Assembly: GCA_959347315.1 (NCBI GenBank)
Contig: OY365814.1
Span: 26,840,356 to 26,904,355, forward strand
DNA length: 64,000 nt
Source: Bimastos eiseni
Lineage: Eukaryota > Annelida > Clitellata > Crassiclitellata > Lumbricidae
Direction: 5' to 3'
Part shown: positions 11,801 to 24,400 of the stretch, piece after piece
Layout of the letters: every line of letters begins with the position of its first letter
How positions within the stretch are numbered: position 1 is the first letter of the stretch
Notes under the pieces: model-generated
Seen by the model: only the letters and a program-made list of their open reading frames with translations
Databases searched by the model: none
Told to the model about the DNA's origin: nothing
Position numbers and translations under genes: made by a program

Positions 11801-14800
11801 AGCATCCAGAATGCTTGCAGTCAACAAACCTCACTTAACTGTAAAATCTGCAAAGTCTGATTTGGTAAGATTGCTTGCATCGAGTTCAATTGAACATTTT
11901 GTAGCCCGCCTGCAGCTTTTGAGTGTCAGAAGGAAGTCAGGCAGAGCTGTTGATTTGGATATGTAACATTAACAGTTATGCTGTTATTTTTTTTCCGTTT
12001 ATTTGGATATTTTAATGTATTTGAGAGTTGATGGACCTGGACTTGGACTCAATCTTTAGAGACTTAATAACAATAATAATAACAATGACGACGATTTATA
12101 AGGCACTGTAAACGCGTGTTTACAGTGTCAAATTAGTGTCAAATTTGATAAATGGCAGAATCTGACTACTAATATGACTCTTGTGTCTTATTTTTAGACT
12201 GATAATCCATCTGCTTTGCTACTTAAGCAAATGTTAGTGACTCTTGGTTTTCCAAAGCCGCCTGAAGGAATTACGCCATTTGCACTGTTCAGCAAAGTTG
12301 AGACTAAGGTAAGGAGTCGTGGAAAATATCGGAAAGTTAAGGCTTGCTTATTAACGAGCACTAACTTTTTACAAACGAGGTTTTTAGTGACAACTGAACT
12401 TATTCTGAAGTGCTGAACTTATTCTGAGGTGCTGAAACTATTCTCAAATGCTTAGCTTATTCGCAAACGCCGAACTATTAAAAGCTAGACTATTACATCA
12501 GTTATCGAAGATGAATTTTGATGGTTTTATGCTCAATTGATACAAAGTATTGTTGGATTTAAATTGTTTGTCTCAACTACATCGCATGAGCCAAGAGGTA
12601 TTCGAAGCAAGTGGATATTGACCTTAGTGGTAATCTCACAAGTGGTTATTGACCATAGTGGTTATTGACCATAGTGGTTATTGACCCAAGTAGATTACAA
12701 TTATGCTTGTATGTTCATATATTTTCTCACACTTCCTGCATAGATCAAAGACATCTTGACGAAGATTGAGCTGGCTCACTTGAGTAAACCGTTGCTCAAG
12801 GCTCGTCTCTCTGACAAGCAGTGGGAGAGCATCCAGTACATCAACCAGGCTTTGAACCTTGAGTATGAACTGCGACGGAAAATGCTCGTCCAGCGTCTTG
12901 AAGTCACAATTCAGTCGTTTCTGTGGTCGGACAAAGCCAAGGTTTGTTAATCTTTATATTACTGACTCTTTTGACGACATGCTGCGTCAGTTTCCAAGTC
13001 GCATTCAATCGATGAACAGAGTTTGATTTCTTGCTGAGTATTGAGTTTGGGATATTTTAGAAAGTCTCATTCCTCTGATTTTGTGTGAAATTACTGCTTA
13101 CATAATCGTAATCAGTGAAATTCTTGGGCACTACTCAAAAGATAAAGTATAGGGCACGAATTTATTCACGAGTTCATTTAAGTAACTGTTTTAAGTGTCA
13201 TAAAGTAACAACACCCAGTTTGTTAATCATATTAGTTGTAATAATTGGTTCAATGGTATTTGATAAAAATGTTTTGCCAAGGATGGATGTATGAAAGGAA
13301 GTTTTTGCTTATTGCAGAAAAAAGATGAGCAAGTCAAGGCGCTTTATAATCCGATCAAAGGAAAGCTTTTGCACAAAGTAGATGTTGATCTTGCTTGCCT
13401 GCTTGCTGCAAGAGAAGGTTAGTGGCCAAATGTATTATTTGATACTAAAACATTAATGTAGCACATTTTTGGTTTTTGCCAAGCAGAGGTGTCTGTAGAT
13501 TCTGTCTGTAGATGTACATTTGTTGTGTGGATGAAAATGTAACCTATGGGTTGCTGAGAATTTGAATATGTCATAACATTTCTTTCTAGTCAACTCTTAA
13601 ACAGTTAAAGTTAAGTTTATTTGTACATCATTTGGTAATTGCCTCATAGTAACATATCAGAGGAATGGCTTTGTCATGCACATAATAGTGCATCATAAGT
13701 TGATATACCCATTTACTTTACCACTGCCTGGCCATGTCATGCAACATGCCATTTTTCCCTACTGTTGGCTGGAAAATGGCAGTTATATTGCCTACTAGGC
13801 TTTACACCCTTTCATCTCCTACTCTTTCCTCTCTTTCAGTTTCCTATGTTTTTCCAGAAAGGAAAACTCTGCCAGTTTGCAAGTCCTTCTTCCATTTCTT
13901 CATATCCTCTTTCCTTTCCCTACGCTAAGCCAAGAAGGGGAATATTGACACTGCTGTTCCGCATACCATTCCTTTTTACCCTCTACCTCTTTTTCATCCC
14001 ATTGGCTACTTACACTGAATGCAGCAACTAATGAAGTCCTATGATGTAGCATTTAAAAAACAGTTAGTATAATTCAATTTGCAAGGCTCTTGAAAGCCAC
14101 TGCATAACTTTTCAGTCACTTCATGTACCACTAATTAATATGTTATGCTGCTTAGACTTACTTCGTATTGAAAAGACGAGTGGCGGCTCGGCACGAGAAA
14201 AGACAAAGTGCAATATCAACCGGGTTCTAATCGGAAGTGTGAGTTCAGTTTTTTTGTCTCTTAGTAAGGCAGGAAGACGTAAGACATGCGGAAAACCTAT
14301 TCAGCCGACCCAAAAAGCCATGCATCAAACCCAATATCATATAAGTAAATTCTAAGTTGTGTGCCTCTATATTGTACCTATTCTGTGATAGAGCCAGTGA
14401 ACTGTTAACTCTCTGGTCTTCCCTGCATGTCTGGAGTGTAATCATCACTTAGAAGTAGTATTTTTATAGTCTGTTATTCTTACCAGCTGGTAGCATAGTG
14501 ACAGCCTAGTCTGAAAACTTATGCTGGGTAAGCTGTCTATTAGCTGTCATAGGGCTCATTGATTTCCTGTGTCATGTTTGTTACCTTCTCCCTGAGACTC
14601 TTTCCCAAAGCTAAGAACGGTCTCTTCCAGTCTATATATGAATCTATGGAAATTAATATAGCGTCTCTTCTAGAAATCTACTCAGAGGCGCTCTCTGCTC
14701 TAGCCTTAGTACACGATGTTAATTGTGAAATCAACAACTGTAGAACAGGTAACCAAACAGTGCACTGTAAGCTAAAAGAGTCATCAATGGTTGGTCCATG

Positions 14801-16370
14801 CAGCATGATATAGTCCTGAATGTTTTCTGCTTCTACTTTTATGACCTGTCTTAAGAGGGACAATTGAGCACCTCTGATTTGAGTGGCACTATATAAATGT
14901 TCCATAACAATAACAATTGTAAATTTCAGTTGCATTGTATCGTATAACTGTGAATTGCTTATTGGCCCGTGAAGATGTCTTCGATCCAAGGTTTTCATTC
15001 TGTTATCTAGGGCCTTGCTGATTTCCACAATAAGTAACGAAAAATGATTGTGTCACTCTGCTTGTATTTGGAATCGTTTCTCACAGGTTCCCGACCGCGG
15101 TGGTCGAGCCTATGAGTTGGAACCTCCCCCGCCTGAGATGCCATCGTTTCAGCAGAGACAGCAGCAGCCTCCGCAGCAGAGAGATGGTGGTGGTGGTCAG
15201 TATTTTCATTGCTTGCTTAGAACACCTTGCCATTTGGTATAATATCAGATGTATAAATTTTATATATATATATATTATCATTTGACAGCATCATACTGCA
15301 TGGAGAGTGCAGGTTTCAGCCTCCTTGCCTGTGAGTTGCTGATTAGAGCTTTGAGCAAGTTCTTTGCTCAGATGATTCCTGCTATTGACAATGAGCATGT
15401 GTGTGGGCGTGCGCATGTGTGTGTTATAATGGGACTTTGGTCGGTGGTGCTAACCATGTCATTAGACATAACCATAACCATAATGTTTATTGTTCCCAAA
15501 AAACAATGATACAATCATACAATAACAAAGCACAACAGTAGGGAGCAAGGGAAGAGAGAACCCCAAAGGGACGGCAGTCCCGCTAACGGGGTCACACATA
15601 TAGGAAAACAAGTATTCAGACATGTTGTTTAAGACTAGAAATAGGGATTAATTACTGCAGGGTTAATGAAATACCGAGTGCCTCCTCATCTGACTACACA
15701 CAGGACACCCTTTATTCTCACAACCTTTGCACTTGATGCTTACGCTTTGTGCTTTGATGAGACTTTTACATTATATATTGTTAGATATTCAATTGCGCTG
15801 TGTAAGATTTAAAATAAATTCTTTTCAGGAGGTCGTGGAGGTCGTGGCCATGACGATGGCCACCACAGAGGTGGTGACCGCGTTAGGGGAGGGTGGAGTG
15901 GTGACAGTCGGTCAAGTGGACCAGGAAGGAGCCAGAATCAGGTGTCGTATGGAGCACATCAGCAGCAGGACAATCCAACTGCGGGATTCTTCGGTGGTGC
16001 TGGAGGTCAGGGTGGTGCTGGATTCGGACCGGCAGAGAGCGGAAGAGGAGGGCGCAGACAGGGCGGATACAACCAAGATGCTTACCAGCAAGGAGGGCAT
16101 CAGCAGGGTGGTTTCCAGCCCGGATATCAACAACAGGGCGGATATCAACAAGGCGGTTATCAGCAGGGTGGTTATCAACAAGGTGGTTATCAACAAGGTG
16201 GTTATCAACAAGGTGGTTATCAACAGGACAGTGGACATCACAATGGTGTCAAGCAGGACAGACCGCAGAGTGGCCAGGATTATCACTCGAGAGGCGGTGG
16301 TGGAGGCAGAGCTGGTCAGAGCGGAGGACGTGGGGGAGGTGGTCGGGGAGGCAGAGGTGGCAGACGATAA
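8873..16370 (+). CDS. FAM98: FAM98 family protein (FAM98A/B orthologue), 10 exons
   Basis: Coding exons are 8873-8910, 9662-9810, 10600-10656, 11701-11864, 12198-12308, 12744-12941, 13318-13417, 14156-14238, 15087-15195 and 15829-16370. All have GT-AG borders and matching phases. They encode 516 aa; human FAM98A is about 518. Landmarks are MENDIVDSLDDLGYTGPL at the start, then CPYKDLSEGPVTHRL, LGFPKPPEGITPF, YELRRKMLVQRLEVTIQSF, SAREKTKCNINRVLIG and VPDRGGRAYELEPPPPEMP. A Gly/Arg-rich tail follows with (GGYQQ)n and RGG repeats. FAM98 proteins belong to the metazoan tRNA-splicing ligase complex with RTCB, DDX1, CGI-99 and Ashwin; the tail is an RNA-binding and arginine-methylation type region. 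Intron 3 holds a SINE and a MITE. No canonical AATAAA was found before the MITE at 16638. Confidence 0.97.
10715..11055 (+). mobile_element. SINE fragment in FAM98 intron 3, split by a MITE
   Basis: The pieces catccgaggcagttatgtgt and gtagggaccttgagaaagtacttcg ... tgtgcacttctgaacc match the body of tRNA-derived SINEs at 43650 and 61097. The MITE at 10759-10944 sits between them. Confidence 0.6.
10759..10944. mobile_element. hAT-like MITE in FAM98 intron 3
   Basis: 186 bp with perfect 12-bp terminal inverted repeats taaggctgtcaa / ttgacagcctta. The flanks are gttgggac (10751-10758) and gtagggac (10945-10952), an 8-bp target-site duplication with one mismatch. Internal gggtacccg motifs are also palindromic. 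It inserted into an older SINE. Confidence 0.85.
11575..11690. repeat. Degenerate ~27-bp tandem repeat, FAM98 intron 3
   Basis: Four to five loose copies of ttccagtattgcatatagtgg ending just before the exon 4 acceptor at 11700. Confidence 0.6.
12600..12690. repeat. Short tandem repeat ttgaccatagtggtta, FAM98 intron 5
   Basis: Four to five copies of a 16-bp unit, the central ones exact. Confidence 0.8.
14600..14930. repeat. SINE-tail type repeat, FAM98 intron 8
   Basis: Contains tatagcgtctcttctagaaa ... ctcagaggcgctctctgctctagcc and, in the opposite sense, gcacctctgatttgagtggcactatataaat. The pattern gcgcctct ... agaggcgc(t)atataaat recurs near 46460, 50020, 50980, 51935 and 56845, and resembles the 3' tail shared by many animal SINEs. 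Confidence 0.55.
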
Positions 16371-16637
16371 TGATGAACATTGGATGGATTCTATCGCTGG
16401 ATTGCTAGTCTTTGCTGGATCGTGCTGCTGCTGCTCTACCATCGTCTTCCGAGTGTTTTGCTTTTGATTCCAAGCTGCAGGGCAGGCGAAAGACATTGAC
16501 GCTAGGCCATGTCTGAGACAATTCTCCAAATCAGTGCTGTGTAAATTCTGTATAAATGGTTAGATTTGTTCAAATTATACCTTATTGGGTTGACGAGGTA
16601 GGTGTGAAAAACTGTCTTTGAGGACTTTTACTAGCGC
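16371..16637 (+). other. FAM98 3' untranslated region (probable)
   Basis: Follows the stop at 16368-16370. No canonical polyadenylation hexamer; only tataaa-like variants near 16550. Confidence 0.45.
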
Positions 16638-16807
16638 CAGGGCCGTATCGAGGGCGGCCAGTGGGGCCGTGGCCAGGGCGCATGTGTGGAAAGGGCGCAA
16701 ATTTCAGGATGGAATAACTTATTATTGCAAAAACTGCACTTTTCAAAATGTAGGGGCGCCAGATTGATGCTAGGCAAAGGGCGCAATTATAGCTCGGTAC
16801 GGCCCTG
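16638..16807. mobile_element. hAT-type MITE family E
   Basis: 170 bp with ends cagggccgtatcgagg and ctcggtacggccctg, flanked by a perfect 8-bp duplication actagcgc (16630-16637, 16808-16815). It lies about 270 bp after the FAM98 stop codon. Confidence 0.92.
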
Positions 16808-16865
16808 ACTAGCGCTGTAATTATGGAATTCTTAACCGGTTTCATGTACTGGGACATTCACTTGG

Positions 16866-17480
16866 GCAAGTATGGGTTATTTGACAAGTATGGGACATTT
16901 TAGCATGGCCACTGGAACAAAGCAAGTCCACTGGACTTAGTATTATTCTTAATTTCAGGAAGCAAGAAGTCTGGAAGGTGCAATACTTGAACGCTTTACA
17001 TTATTATGGTCGTTTTACGTTTCTGCGAGAGAATCTGTTGTGGTAAGAAACGCCTGATGCTTATTTGCAATGGTTCGATAGTGTAAACTGTGCATTCATA
17101 GTACAGTACCAGACATCTGTGTGCTCTGCACTTTCACTTTGTTTCATCTGACTGCTCTGCAATCTTGCTTTAACGTAGGGGCCATCTATTTAGTATTTAT
17201 GCTGAAATCCGGGGAAAAATTGGTGAACTCCCTGTTTACACGTGCAGTGTTTCACACCCCACCTTGATGCACCCCACACTTTATAGTTATTTGTCCATAA
17301 CCTGTCCTACAGTTTCCCGGTGGTACTTGTCTGATAGCAGTTCTGTGGTGACAGATTGGTGAGGTTTTACCTTTCCACCTCATTTCCTATGTACGTTTGA
17401 AATCTTGCTTTAACAATAGGCCCTCCTAAGCAACCCCTCGTCTTCCATGTGTACATATTAAATGGATGGGGGCCCTACCA
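16866..17480 (+). repeat. Duplicated segment, copy 1
   Basis: Shares long blocks with 22288-24400: gcaagtatgggttatt, gaagtctggaaggtgcaata, ttttacgtttctgcgaga, aatcttgctttaac, ccttgatgcaccccacact and caacccctcgtcttccatgt. No coding frame is seen, so it is a dispersed or segmental duplication. Confidence 0.85.
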
Positions 17481-19645
17481 CCCTAGGTATACACTTCTGA
17501 CTATTTTGTTGGCACTAAGTTGTCTGTTTTTTTCACGTGTTTGTATCAGTGTATATATGCAATCGTTTATATAGATCAGTTCTAGGAAGCTTACAATGGT
17601 GCCAACACTTGGCTAACTTGCAGATCTGGAAATTGTACTTAAATGCAGTGAATTAGTCCAGACCAGAAAGACAGTATGTTTGCTCTCAGGTCTGACTCTA
17701 CTTTGCTGTAGAAACCTTTTTGGTTGTCATTTAATCTTTGCTAAGAGTCGCGATTTTTATTCGTTTTGACCAGTTTCGTGATCTGATTGAATTTAGCAAC
17801 TATGTTTAAGCATGAGTTTTGTTGAAAATCGATTAAATCCACGACCTTTGTCCGTATGTTTTTGCTGTGACGCAGGACAAAACCAGTGCTAAGTGAAATC
17901 GATGTTGACTTGTGACTTTTCGAAGCATTTGCAGGACTTAAAAGGGCCCATACATATATTATGTACGCAAAATAATCGGATTTTCGGACCCGCTCACCTC
18001 TGTTGCTCCGCGTACATTTCGTGGACCCCCATCGTACGTACATCTGAGCTCTACCCCTCCTCCAATGCAAAGGTTCAATTGCTGAATATATATATATATA
18101 CATATATATACATATATACATATATAGACATTGATTTTACTATAGGCTATTAATTTTTTTAAGCATCGTATTTAACAGCTGAAATTTGCTAATTGTTATA
18201 AAGAAATAAAAAAGCAACTAAGAACACTTGCATTTTGAAAAGTTTGAATGCTACATAAAATTGATTAGCCTAAGCAGGAATGTAGTCTGTGATTGTGTTT
18301 ACAGTTCTGATTTTAATGTTGTGTATTGTGGACGACATAATTAGACAGTTATATTTTCGTAAGTACATAGTTTTGGACCCTCTCCCCCACACCCACCGTG
18401 CGCACCCTTACACAAAATCGCAAAATTTTAAACCCATCGCTGCGTACGTAATAATGTGGATGGCACCTAATCTAATATCACTTCTACTGAATTAATATCA
18501 TAATTTGCAATATATGACATTGGAATGAGTTGTCTTGTAAATTGCAAGCCCAATATCAGTAGTATGCATAGATCTTCTGGAAACGGGACTCTGCCCTCCC
18601 ACGGACTATCCTTTAGAGTCGTTTGGACAACACCTCTGATTTGATGCAGCGCTCGTAAATAATTGGTGCCTGCTCTTGGCTTTCAAGAGGCACTTTAGAA
18701 GTTTGGAGATTAGGCTACTATTGCAATTGTATTGCGTTTAATGAGGCCGACTATTCGAATAATCGGTTGGTCTCTGGGATTTTTATAGTTTTATCGGCTG
18801 GCCACGTGGCAGTTATGATGGATTGCGTAAAAAGACAATTTTCACCGCGAAACGATTTATCTCTCATTATTTCTTGACCGAGACTTGTTCGAGCGGACGC
18901 GACACCATATAAATTACAGTGGTAGAAAGTATTGGAATCGCGCATCGCTGACAGCGGCTGACTGGCTAAAAAAAAGTATCGACGATACATCTGTGATACC
19001 AAAAAATAAGACTCGCGATGCTCACTACGATATTGAAAATATCGACGATACAAAGCATATGGATCAGAAGAGGCCAGTGCCCCACCAGCTGAGTTTGCGG
19101 CCCTCCCAGTCAGTGGCCCAGCTGCCGGGAGATTGACCCCAGATCTCCAACTACAACTTAAGGGCGTTGATACATTGCGGAATTCTTCAATCTTCAGATT
19201 CTCAGAAATTCTCACCAACCTACCCTCTGCTCCCTTTTAGCAAATCGGATCTTGGGACCTGCCGGTTAGGCCTACCCCTCCAAATATTTGTCCACACTCA
19301 TCTTGATGAAACCCGACATCCAACTATCTCCTCGAGATCTGTCGTGTTACCCGGCCCCTCTGTGACCCCCCCTCTCCTAGTGGGCCGTTGGGCAAGTCCA
19401 CAGCGGCTGCTATTAACAGCTCTGGAACTTGCGGGTGTCTATGAAGCAGCCTAGAATCCTAGATCGTTTTCAGTTAGGCATTCGCATCCTCTTTACGTTC
19501 TTTCATTCTCAAAATAAGAACGCTTTCTCTATACATGGGAAAGATTTTGTTCCCGTTGTCTGGTAAATACATCGTACAAAGCTAGGCCCTTATAGCTGGG
19601 CGGATCTAATACGTGCTACTGTAGGTAGGCACCCGTGTAGCCTAT
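17481..19645. other. Intergenic, no gene seen
   Basis: A TA-rich tract at 18087-18127 and unique-looking sequence. Open frames here lack splice or family support. Confidence 0.5.
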
Positions 19646-19649
19646 AGTA

Positions 19650-19760
19650 GTTTTATCCGTTTAACCCAGGTTTAATGACACTTTGTGATAACATTGATCA
19701 TTAGCGTCACCCTCCTCCATTACTCAGGATTGGGACTGGCACTGCTGTAGAAATGGACGT
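19650..19760 (+). repeat. Repeat S, copy 2
   Basis: Contains gtttaatgacactttgtgat, gatcattagcgtcaccctcctcc and gggactggcactgc. Diverged from the other copies. Confidence 0.65.
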
Positions 19761-20190
19761 CCACATTTATAGAGATCATTTTCATCTCAATAGGGCCTAC
19801 TCGGTGTGTGGACGAAGCTACGGAACCCCATATAGAGGTCCTCTATATCGTATGACCGTGTGTTCACTACCGAAATTTAGAAGGCGGTCCTCAATCAAGT
19901 GTTATTATTGATAAATTATATATTATTCAACTGTCATTTATAGCCCGCGTCTAAACAGGATGTAGGCCTATGTATCTTGTTCGAAAGCATGTAACAGAAT
20001 AGTCGTCGCATAATTAGTCTTGAACAAACAAAACGTTCTGGCGTAGGCCTACACTGCGGCATGATGTAAGAGATATCATGACTGCAGGTAATGGACAATT
20101 TATAATGGCCTAGACGCATGTAAAGCAAATCCGAACAGGTCAGGCTGATTATAAACGGATATCAAAACAATTGTGGGCGAATGTGCATAG

Positions 20191-20481
20191 CGGGGGTGTA
20201 ACAAGCGGGGGACAGGGAAGCACCGCCCCCCAGTTTTGAAACTAGGGGCAAACCCCACCCGTTTTAGTGCTCAGTGCTCCCCATTTGCCCCCCAAATCGG
20301 TTCTTTTTTATGTTTATCCAATGGATTTTTAAGAATACTTTTGTTAAGATAATTTGTGCCCCCCATTTTTCAAATTTCTGGGGGGGGCAAAATTCAAAAA
20401 GTGGGAGGGCAAAAAAAATTTTTCCGCGCGCACTGTTTATAAATTATGCCCCCCACTTTTCAAAACCTTGTTACACCTCTG
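20191..20481. mobile_element. hAT-type MITE family C, copy C1
   Basis: 291 bp, ends cgggggtgtaacaagcgggg and ccttgttacacctctg. Flanks gtgcatag (20183-20190) and ctgcatag (20482-20489) form an 8-bp duplication with one mismatch. Internal sequence (ttatccaatggatttttaag, ttgttaagataatttgtgcc) is shared with C2. Confidence 0.88.
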
Positions 20482-20735
20482 CTGCATAGGCCTATATTTG
20501 TAGCGGAGCATGAGCATCATGAATGGTACATGAATATAGGGTAATATGAGGTATGAAACAACAGAGACCGAACGTGATATGGTGGTAGATAGGTTAATAA
20601 GTAAGTATATTCTTCAATGAGACATCTGCAAACGCACGATATGTGCAGAGAAAATCTTACAGCTACGAACAAAAGCGTCTACATACATTCATACAATTAT
20701 ACGTAATCAGTCGAACGAATAGACATTTAGAATAT

Positions 20736-20885
20736 TCCGGAGAGCGGTATAGAGCGGTCGGCTAATAAGGCTGGGAGTACTGGCTCGAACCTCCCTTAAG
20801 GTGTTTACTTACTGTGTAGGGACCTTGAGCAAGTTAGTCTCTCGGTCACAGCTGCTCGGCAATTAAATAACATCTGTGGCGTGTG
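20736..20885 (+). mobile_element. tRNA-derived SINE (degenerate)
   Basis: A-box-like tatagagcggtcggctaa and B-box-like ggctcgaacct, followed by the SINE body tgtgtagggaccttgagcaag. Confidence 0.6.
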
Positions 20886-21053
20886 TACATCTGGTCTTTG
20901 TAAGGGGGCAATATCGAAACACACGCACACACGGACAGATGTAGCCACAAGCAGCGATACCAGCACGCGCATACACGTATACACACACAAATATACACAG
21001 ACGTGGGTGCATTGCACGTACGCAGTATCACAGAATGCGAGCATCTATCTTAT

Positions 21054-21089
<36 letters not shown>

Positions 21090-21121
21090 ATATGTATATA
21101 TATATTATATGTATATATATA

Positions 21122-21238
21122 TGGCGGTAGTTGCAGCTTAACGACACTGTGATGATAACATAGATCACTAGCGAAGCCCTCCTCCTTTTTCCAGGCTTGG
21201 GACTGGCATTGTCAGGGTCCGAACAGTGGGGGAGCAGA
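21122..21238 (+). repeat. Repeat S, copy 3
   Basis: Matches the consensus blocks: gcttaacgacactgtgatga, gatcactagcg, tccaggcttgggactggca. Preceded by a TA-rich microsatellite (21050-21120). Confidence 0.75.
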
Positions 21239-21261
21239 TATGAAAATAATTATTTTATAGT

Positions 21262-21555
21262 CAGACAGACAGACAGATGAAAGGACGGATGATTGGATGA
21301 GTGAATGGATAGACAGATAAATGTATTGATGAATAGATGGATGAATAGATGGATGAATGGATTGATGCATGGATGAATGAATGAATGAATGAATGAATGA
21401 ATGAATGAATGAATGAATGAATGAATGAATGAATGAATGAATGAATGGATGAATGGATGGATGGATGGATGAATGGAGGGATGAATGGATGGATGAATGG
21501 ATTAATGGATGGACTAATGGATGGATAAATGGATGGAAGCACGGATGGAGGGAAT
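21262..21555. repeat. (GAAT)n / GATG-type microsatellite
   Basis: A pure gaat run of about 18 units at 21375-21447, flanked by degenerate gatggatgaatg repeats. The minus-strand frame rich in Ile, His, Pro and Ser across it is a repeat translation. Confidence 0.95.
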
Positions 21556-22287
21556 GAATGAATATGCGGATGAATTATGTAGGTCTATTATGTAGGTCTA
21601 TTATTAATTTATTATAGGCAATGAAGACATGAAGGTAGAGACGGGAGCAGTGAGAGGGGAGAGATTGAATGAGGGAAACTAGAGAGCAACGAAGGTTAGG
21701 ATACGGCGAGGCAGAAGATGGACGGCTGCGGAAGAAAACAGAATTGCCATCGTCATTCCATTGTTCACAATCTATTGTCAGGCAGTCACGAGTCACGACA
21801 TGACAATAGGTGACCATTATCATCCTTATTCCCTCCGCGGAAAACCCCATTATGAATTCTAAACGATCGCTATATAAATTTTTAAGCGGAAATTGAAGTC
21901 AACGGAGCTGTCCACTTTGCGTGTAGCGGATGAATACACCTCGATTACTTCCTGGGTAGAGCACGCGGAAGGTTTTCAACGTTACTGTAGAAGAATGAGG
22001 GTCATAAGGTCAAAGGATGACTGATTGCATTGCTTTGAATGGTAAGGTCCAGACGGATCGATTCTACCGTTTTGACCACGATCGACAATTCCATTGACTG
22101 AGGGTCGCAGGGTTCCTGGATGAATATGGCCAGAAATTCTTCACTCAACATCAGGTCGTCAACGACGATAAACACAGATCCATCGTTGTATGACATCAAT
22201 GGCCGTTGATGATAAATAACGACTTAGAATGTTGGTACCTCGGGCCCCTTGGTCCTCCCTGTTGAAAAATCCTAGAGCCGCCACTGC

Positions 22288-24400
22288 AAGTATGGGTTAT
22301 TACTTATTAGACACCATTGGGACAATCGAACAAAGCCACTGGAAGACAGAACTTTAGTATTATTCTTTATTTCGTGAAACTATAGAAGTCTGGAAGGTGC
22401 AATACTTGTCCTTTTTATGTTATTATAGTCATTTTACGTTTCTGCGAGACAGTTTGTTGTGGTAAAAAACGCCTGACGTTGGTTTGCAAGGGTTTGATAG
22501 TCTAAAGTCTAAACTGGTTTCCTTGTACCCGACATCAGTGTACTCTGCCCTAAAACTTTGTTTCGTCTGACTACTTTGAAATCTTGCTTTAACGTAGGGG
22601 GCATCTATTTAGTATTTATGTAGAAATACGGGAAAATTGGCAACCTCCCTGTAAACAGGCAGTTTTTAACACACCACCTTGATGCACCCCACACTTGCCA
22701 GCAGGTTGTCCATGGTAAGGTGGGTTCTTCGTAGATAATGTTTTAATTAATTTCAGAGCAGAAAAGTGTTGCTCACAGGCTGCTGATCGATATTATACTG
22801 GTAAAACAATGGCTGTGTTCGACAGTCTTTGCATTTCATGAAAAGCAAGTTTGTATGGTCCCAGAAAAGAAGCCATGAAGGTCCATTATTGTAGTTATAG
22901 AGGCCGTCTGCCTCCGGCGAAACCCATTGATGTCTCCCATCTGAGGTTTCAGGTAGACAGCTTCATCCGTAGTCCTCCTACGCCTCAGCTGTCGGTCGAT
23001 GACTTTTATATAGTGCCATCGTCCAGAGTGTCGCGCGTGACACTACCAGTGCATCTAAGAATTCTAATTGATCATTGCCGTTTTGTTACTTGCCTTAGCA
23101 AAACGGCAAGCCCATCCTTTTTCACTGAGTTGCTGGAATTGCCTTCCCGGAACCACAGGATGTAATTTACTAAATGTTCCAACCCATTATTTTCTTATGC
23201 ATAATAGAACTTGACCTCTTCCGTTATCTGATTTTTGACCATATCTACCTCTAAATTTTATGAGCAAAAAATTTAAATGTCTTTGTCTTGATGATTTTCA
23301 TTTATCAGTCCAACACAAAGGTTGATACATGGCAACATTGGTACAAGATAATATAGATAATATAGATAATATAGATAATATAGATAATATAGATAATATA
23401 GATAATATAGATAATATAGATAATATAGATAATATACGTAATATAGGTAATATAGATAATATAGATAATATAGATAATATAGGTAATATAGGTAATATAG
23501 ATAATATAGATAATATAGATAATATAGATAATATAGATAATATACGTAATATAGGTAATATAGATAATATAGATAATATAGATAATATAGATAATATAGA
23601 TAATATAGGTAATATAGATAATATAGATAATATAGATAATATAGATAATATAGATAATATAGATAATATACGTAATATAGGTAATATAGATAATATAGAT
23701 AATATAGATAATATAGGTAATATAGGTAATATAGATAATATAGATAATATAGATAATATAGGTAATATAGATAATATAGATAATATAGATAATATAGATA
23801 ATATAGATAATATAGATAATATACGTAATATAGGTAATATAGATAATATAGATAATATAGATAATATAGGTAATATAGGTAATATAGATAATATAGATAA
23901 TATAGGTAATATAGGTAATATAGATAATATAGATAATATAGCAAAGTCATAGAAAATTTAGGGTTAAATATGAGTCTTTTTTAAGGCAGAATATTCATTA
24001 ATTGAAATAGAATAAATTAAAGTTAAATAGGGCTGAATAGGGGCTATACTGTTGTATATGTTTATTAATATTTTTATGTTAGGGTTACTGTCAATGTTGC
24101 ACATTTTAAAGGTAACTATATTCTTATTAAACCAACTGCTATCCACACTTTGGTGAACATGCATCAGATAAAATACCTTCAAAAAAGTTCAGGTTCATTT
24201 ATAAATTCTCTTACTTATTTTACAAATCCCCCACCTTTCATGGAGAGAGGACATATTATACGTGTGTCCCACAAATTACTTACCCCCTCATTGGGTGCCT
24301 CTGACCCACGCACAGAATTAGTACAGTAGTACATATATTGTAGTTGATCCTCCTACGCAACCCCTCGTCTTCCATGTGTATATATTAAATGGACGGCAGG
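22288..24400 (+). repeat. Duplicated segment, copy 2, with ~1.6 kb extra sequence
   Basis: 22288-22720 matches 16866-17300. Homology resumes at 24346 (caacccctcgtcttccatgt), matching 17418. The sequence between has no counterpart in copy 1 and holds the 9-bp minisatellite. Directly left of this copy, ctagagccgccactg (22273-22287) looks like the right end of an hAT element. Confidence 0.8.
23347..23939. repeat. 9-bp minisatellite ATAGATAAT with higher-order structure
   Basis: About 65 units of 9 bp. Three variants occur: gataatata (about 47), ggtaatata (14) and cgtaatata (4). The variants recur in order; the pair cgt-ggt appears four times and a longer pattern (cgt, ggt, three gat, two ggt) three times. 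All frames divisible by nine stay open on both strands, giving spurious 200-aa ORFs. Confidence 0.98.

Noticed and set aside
15727..16529. 246-aa plus and 205-aa minus frames over FAM98 exon 10
   Set aside because: Alternative-frame shadows of the Gly/Gln-rich FAM98 tail.
23273..23952. Open frames of 207-225 aa on both strands
   Set aside because: Pure translation of the 9-bp minisatellite (DNI and YYL repeats).
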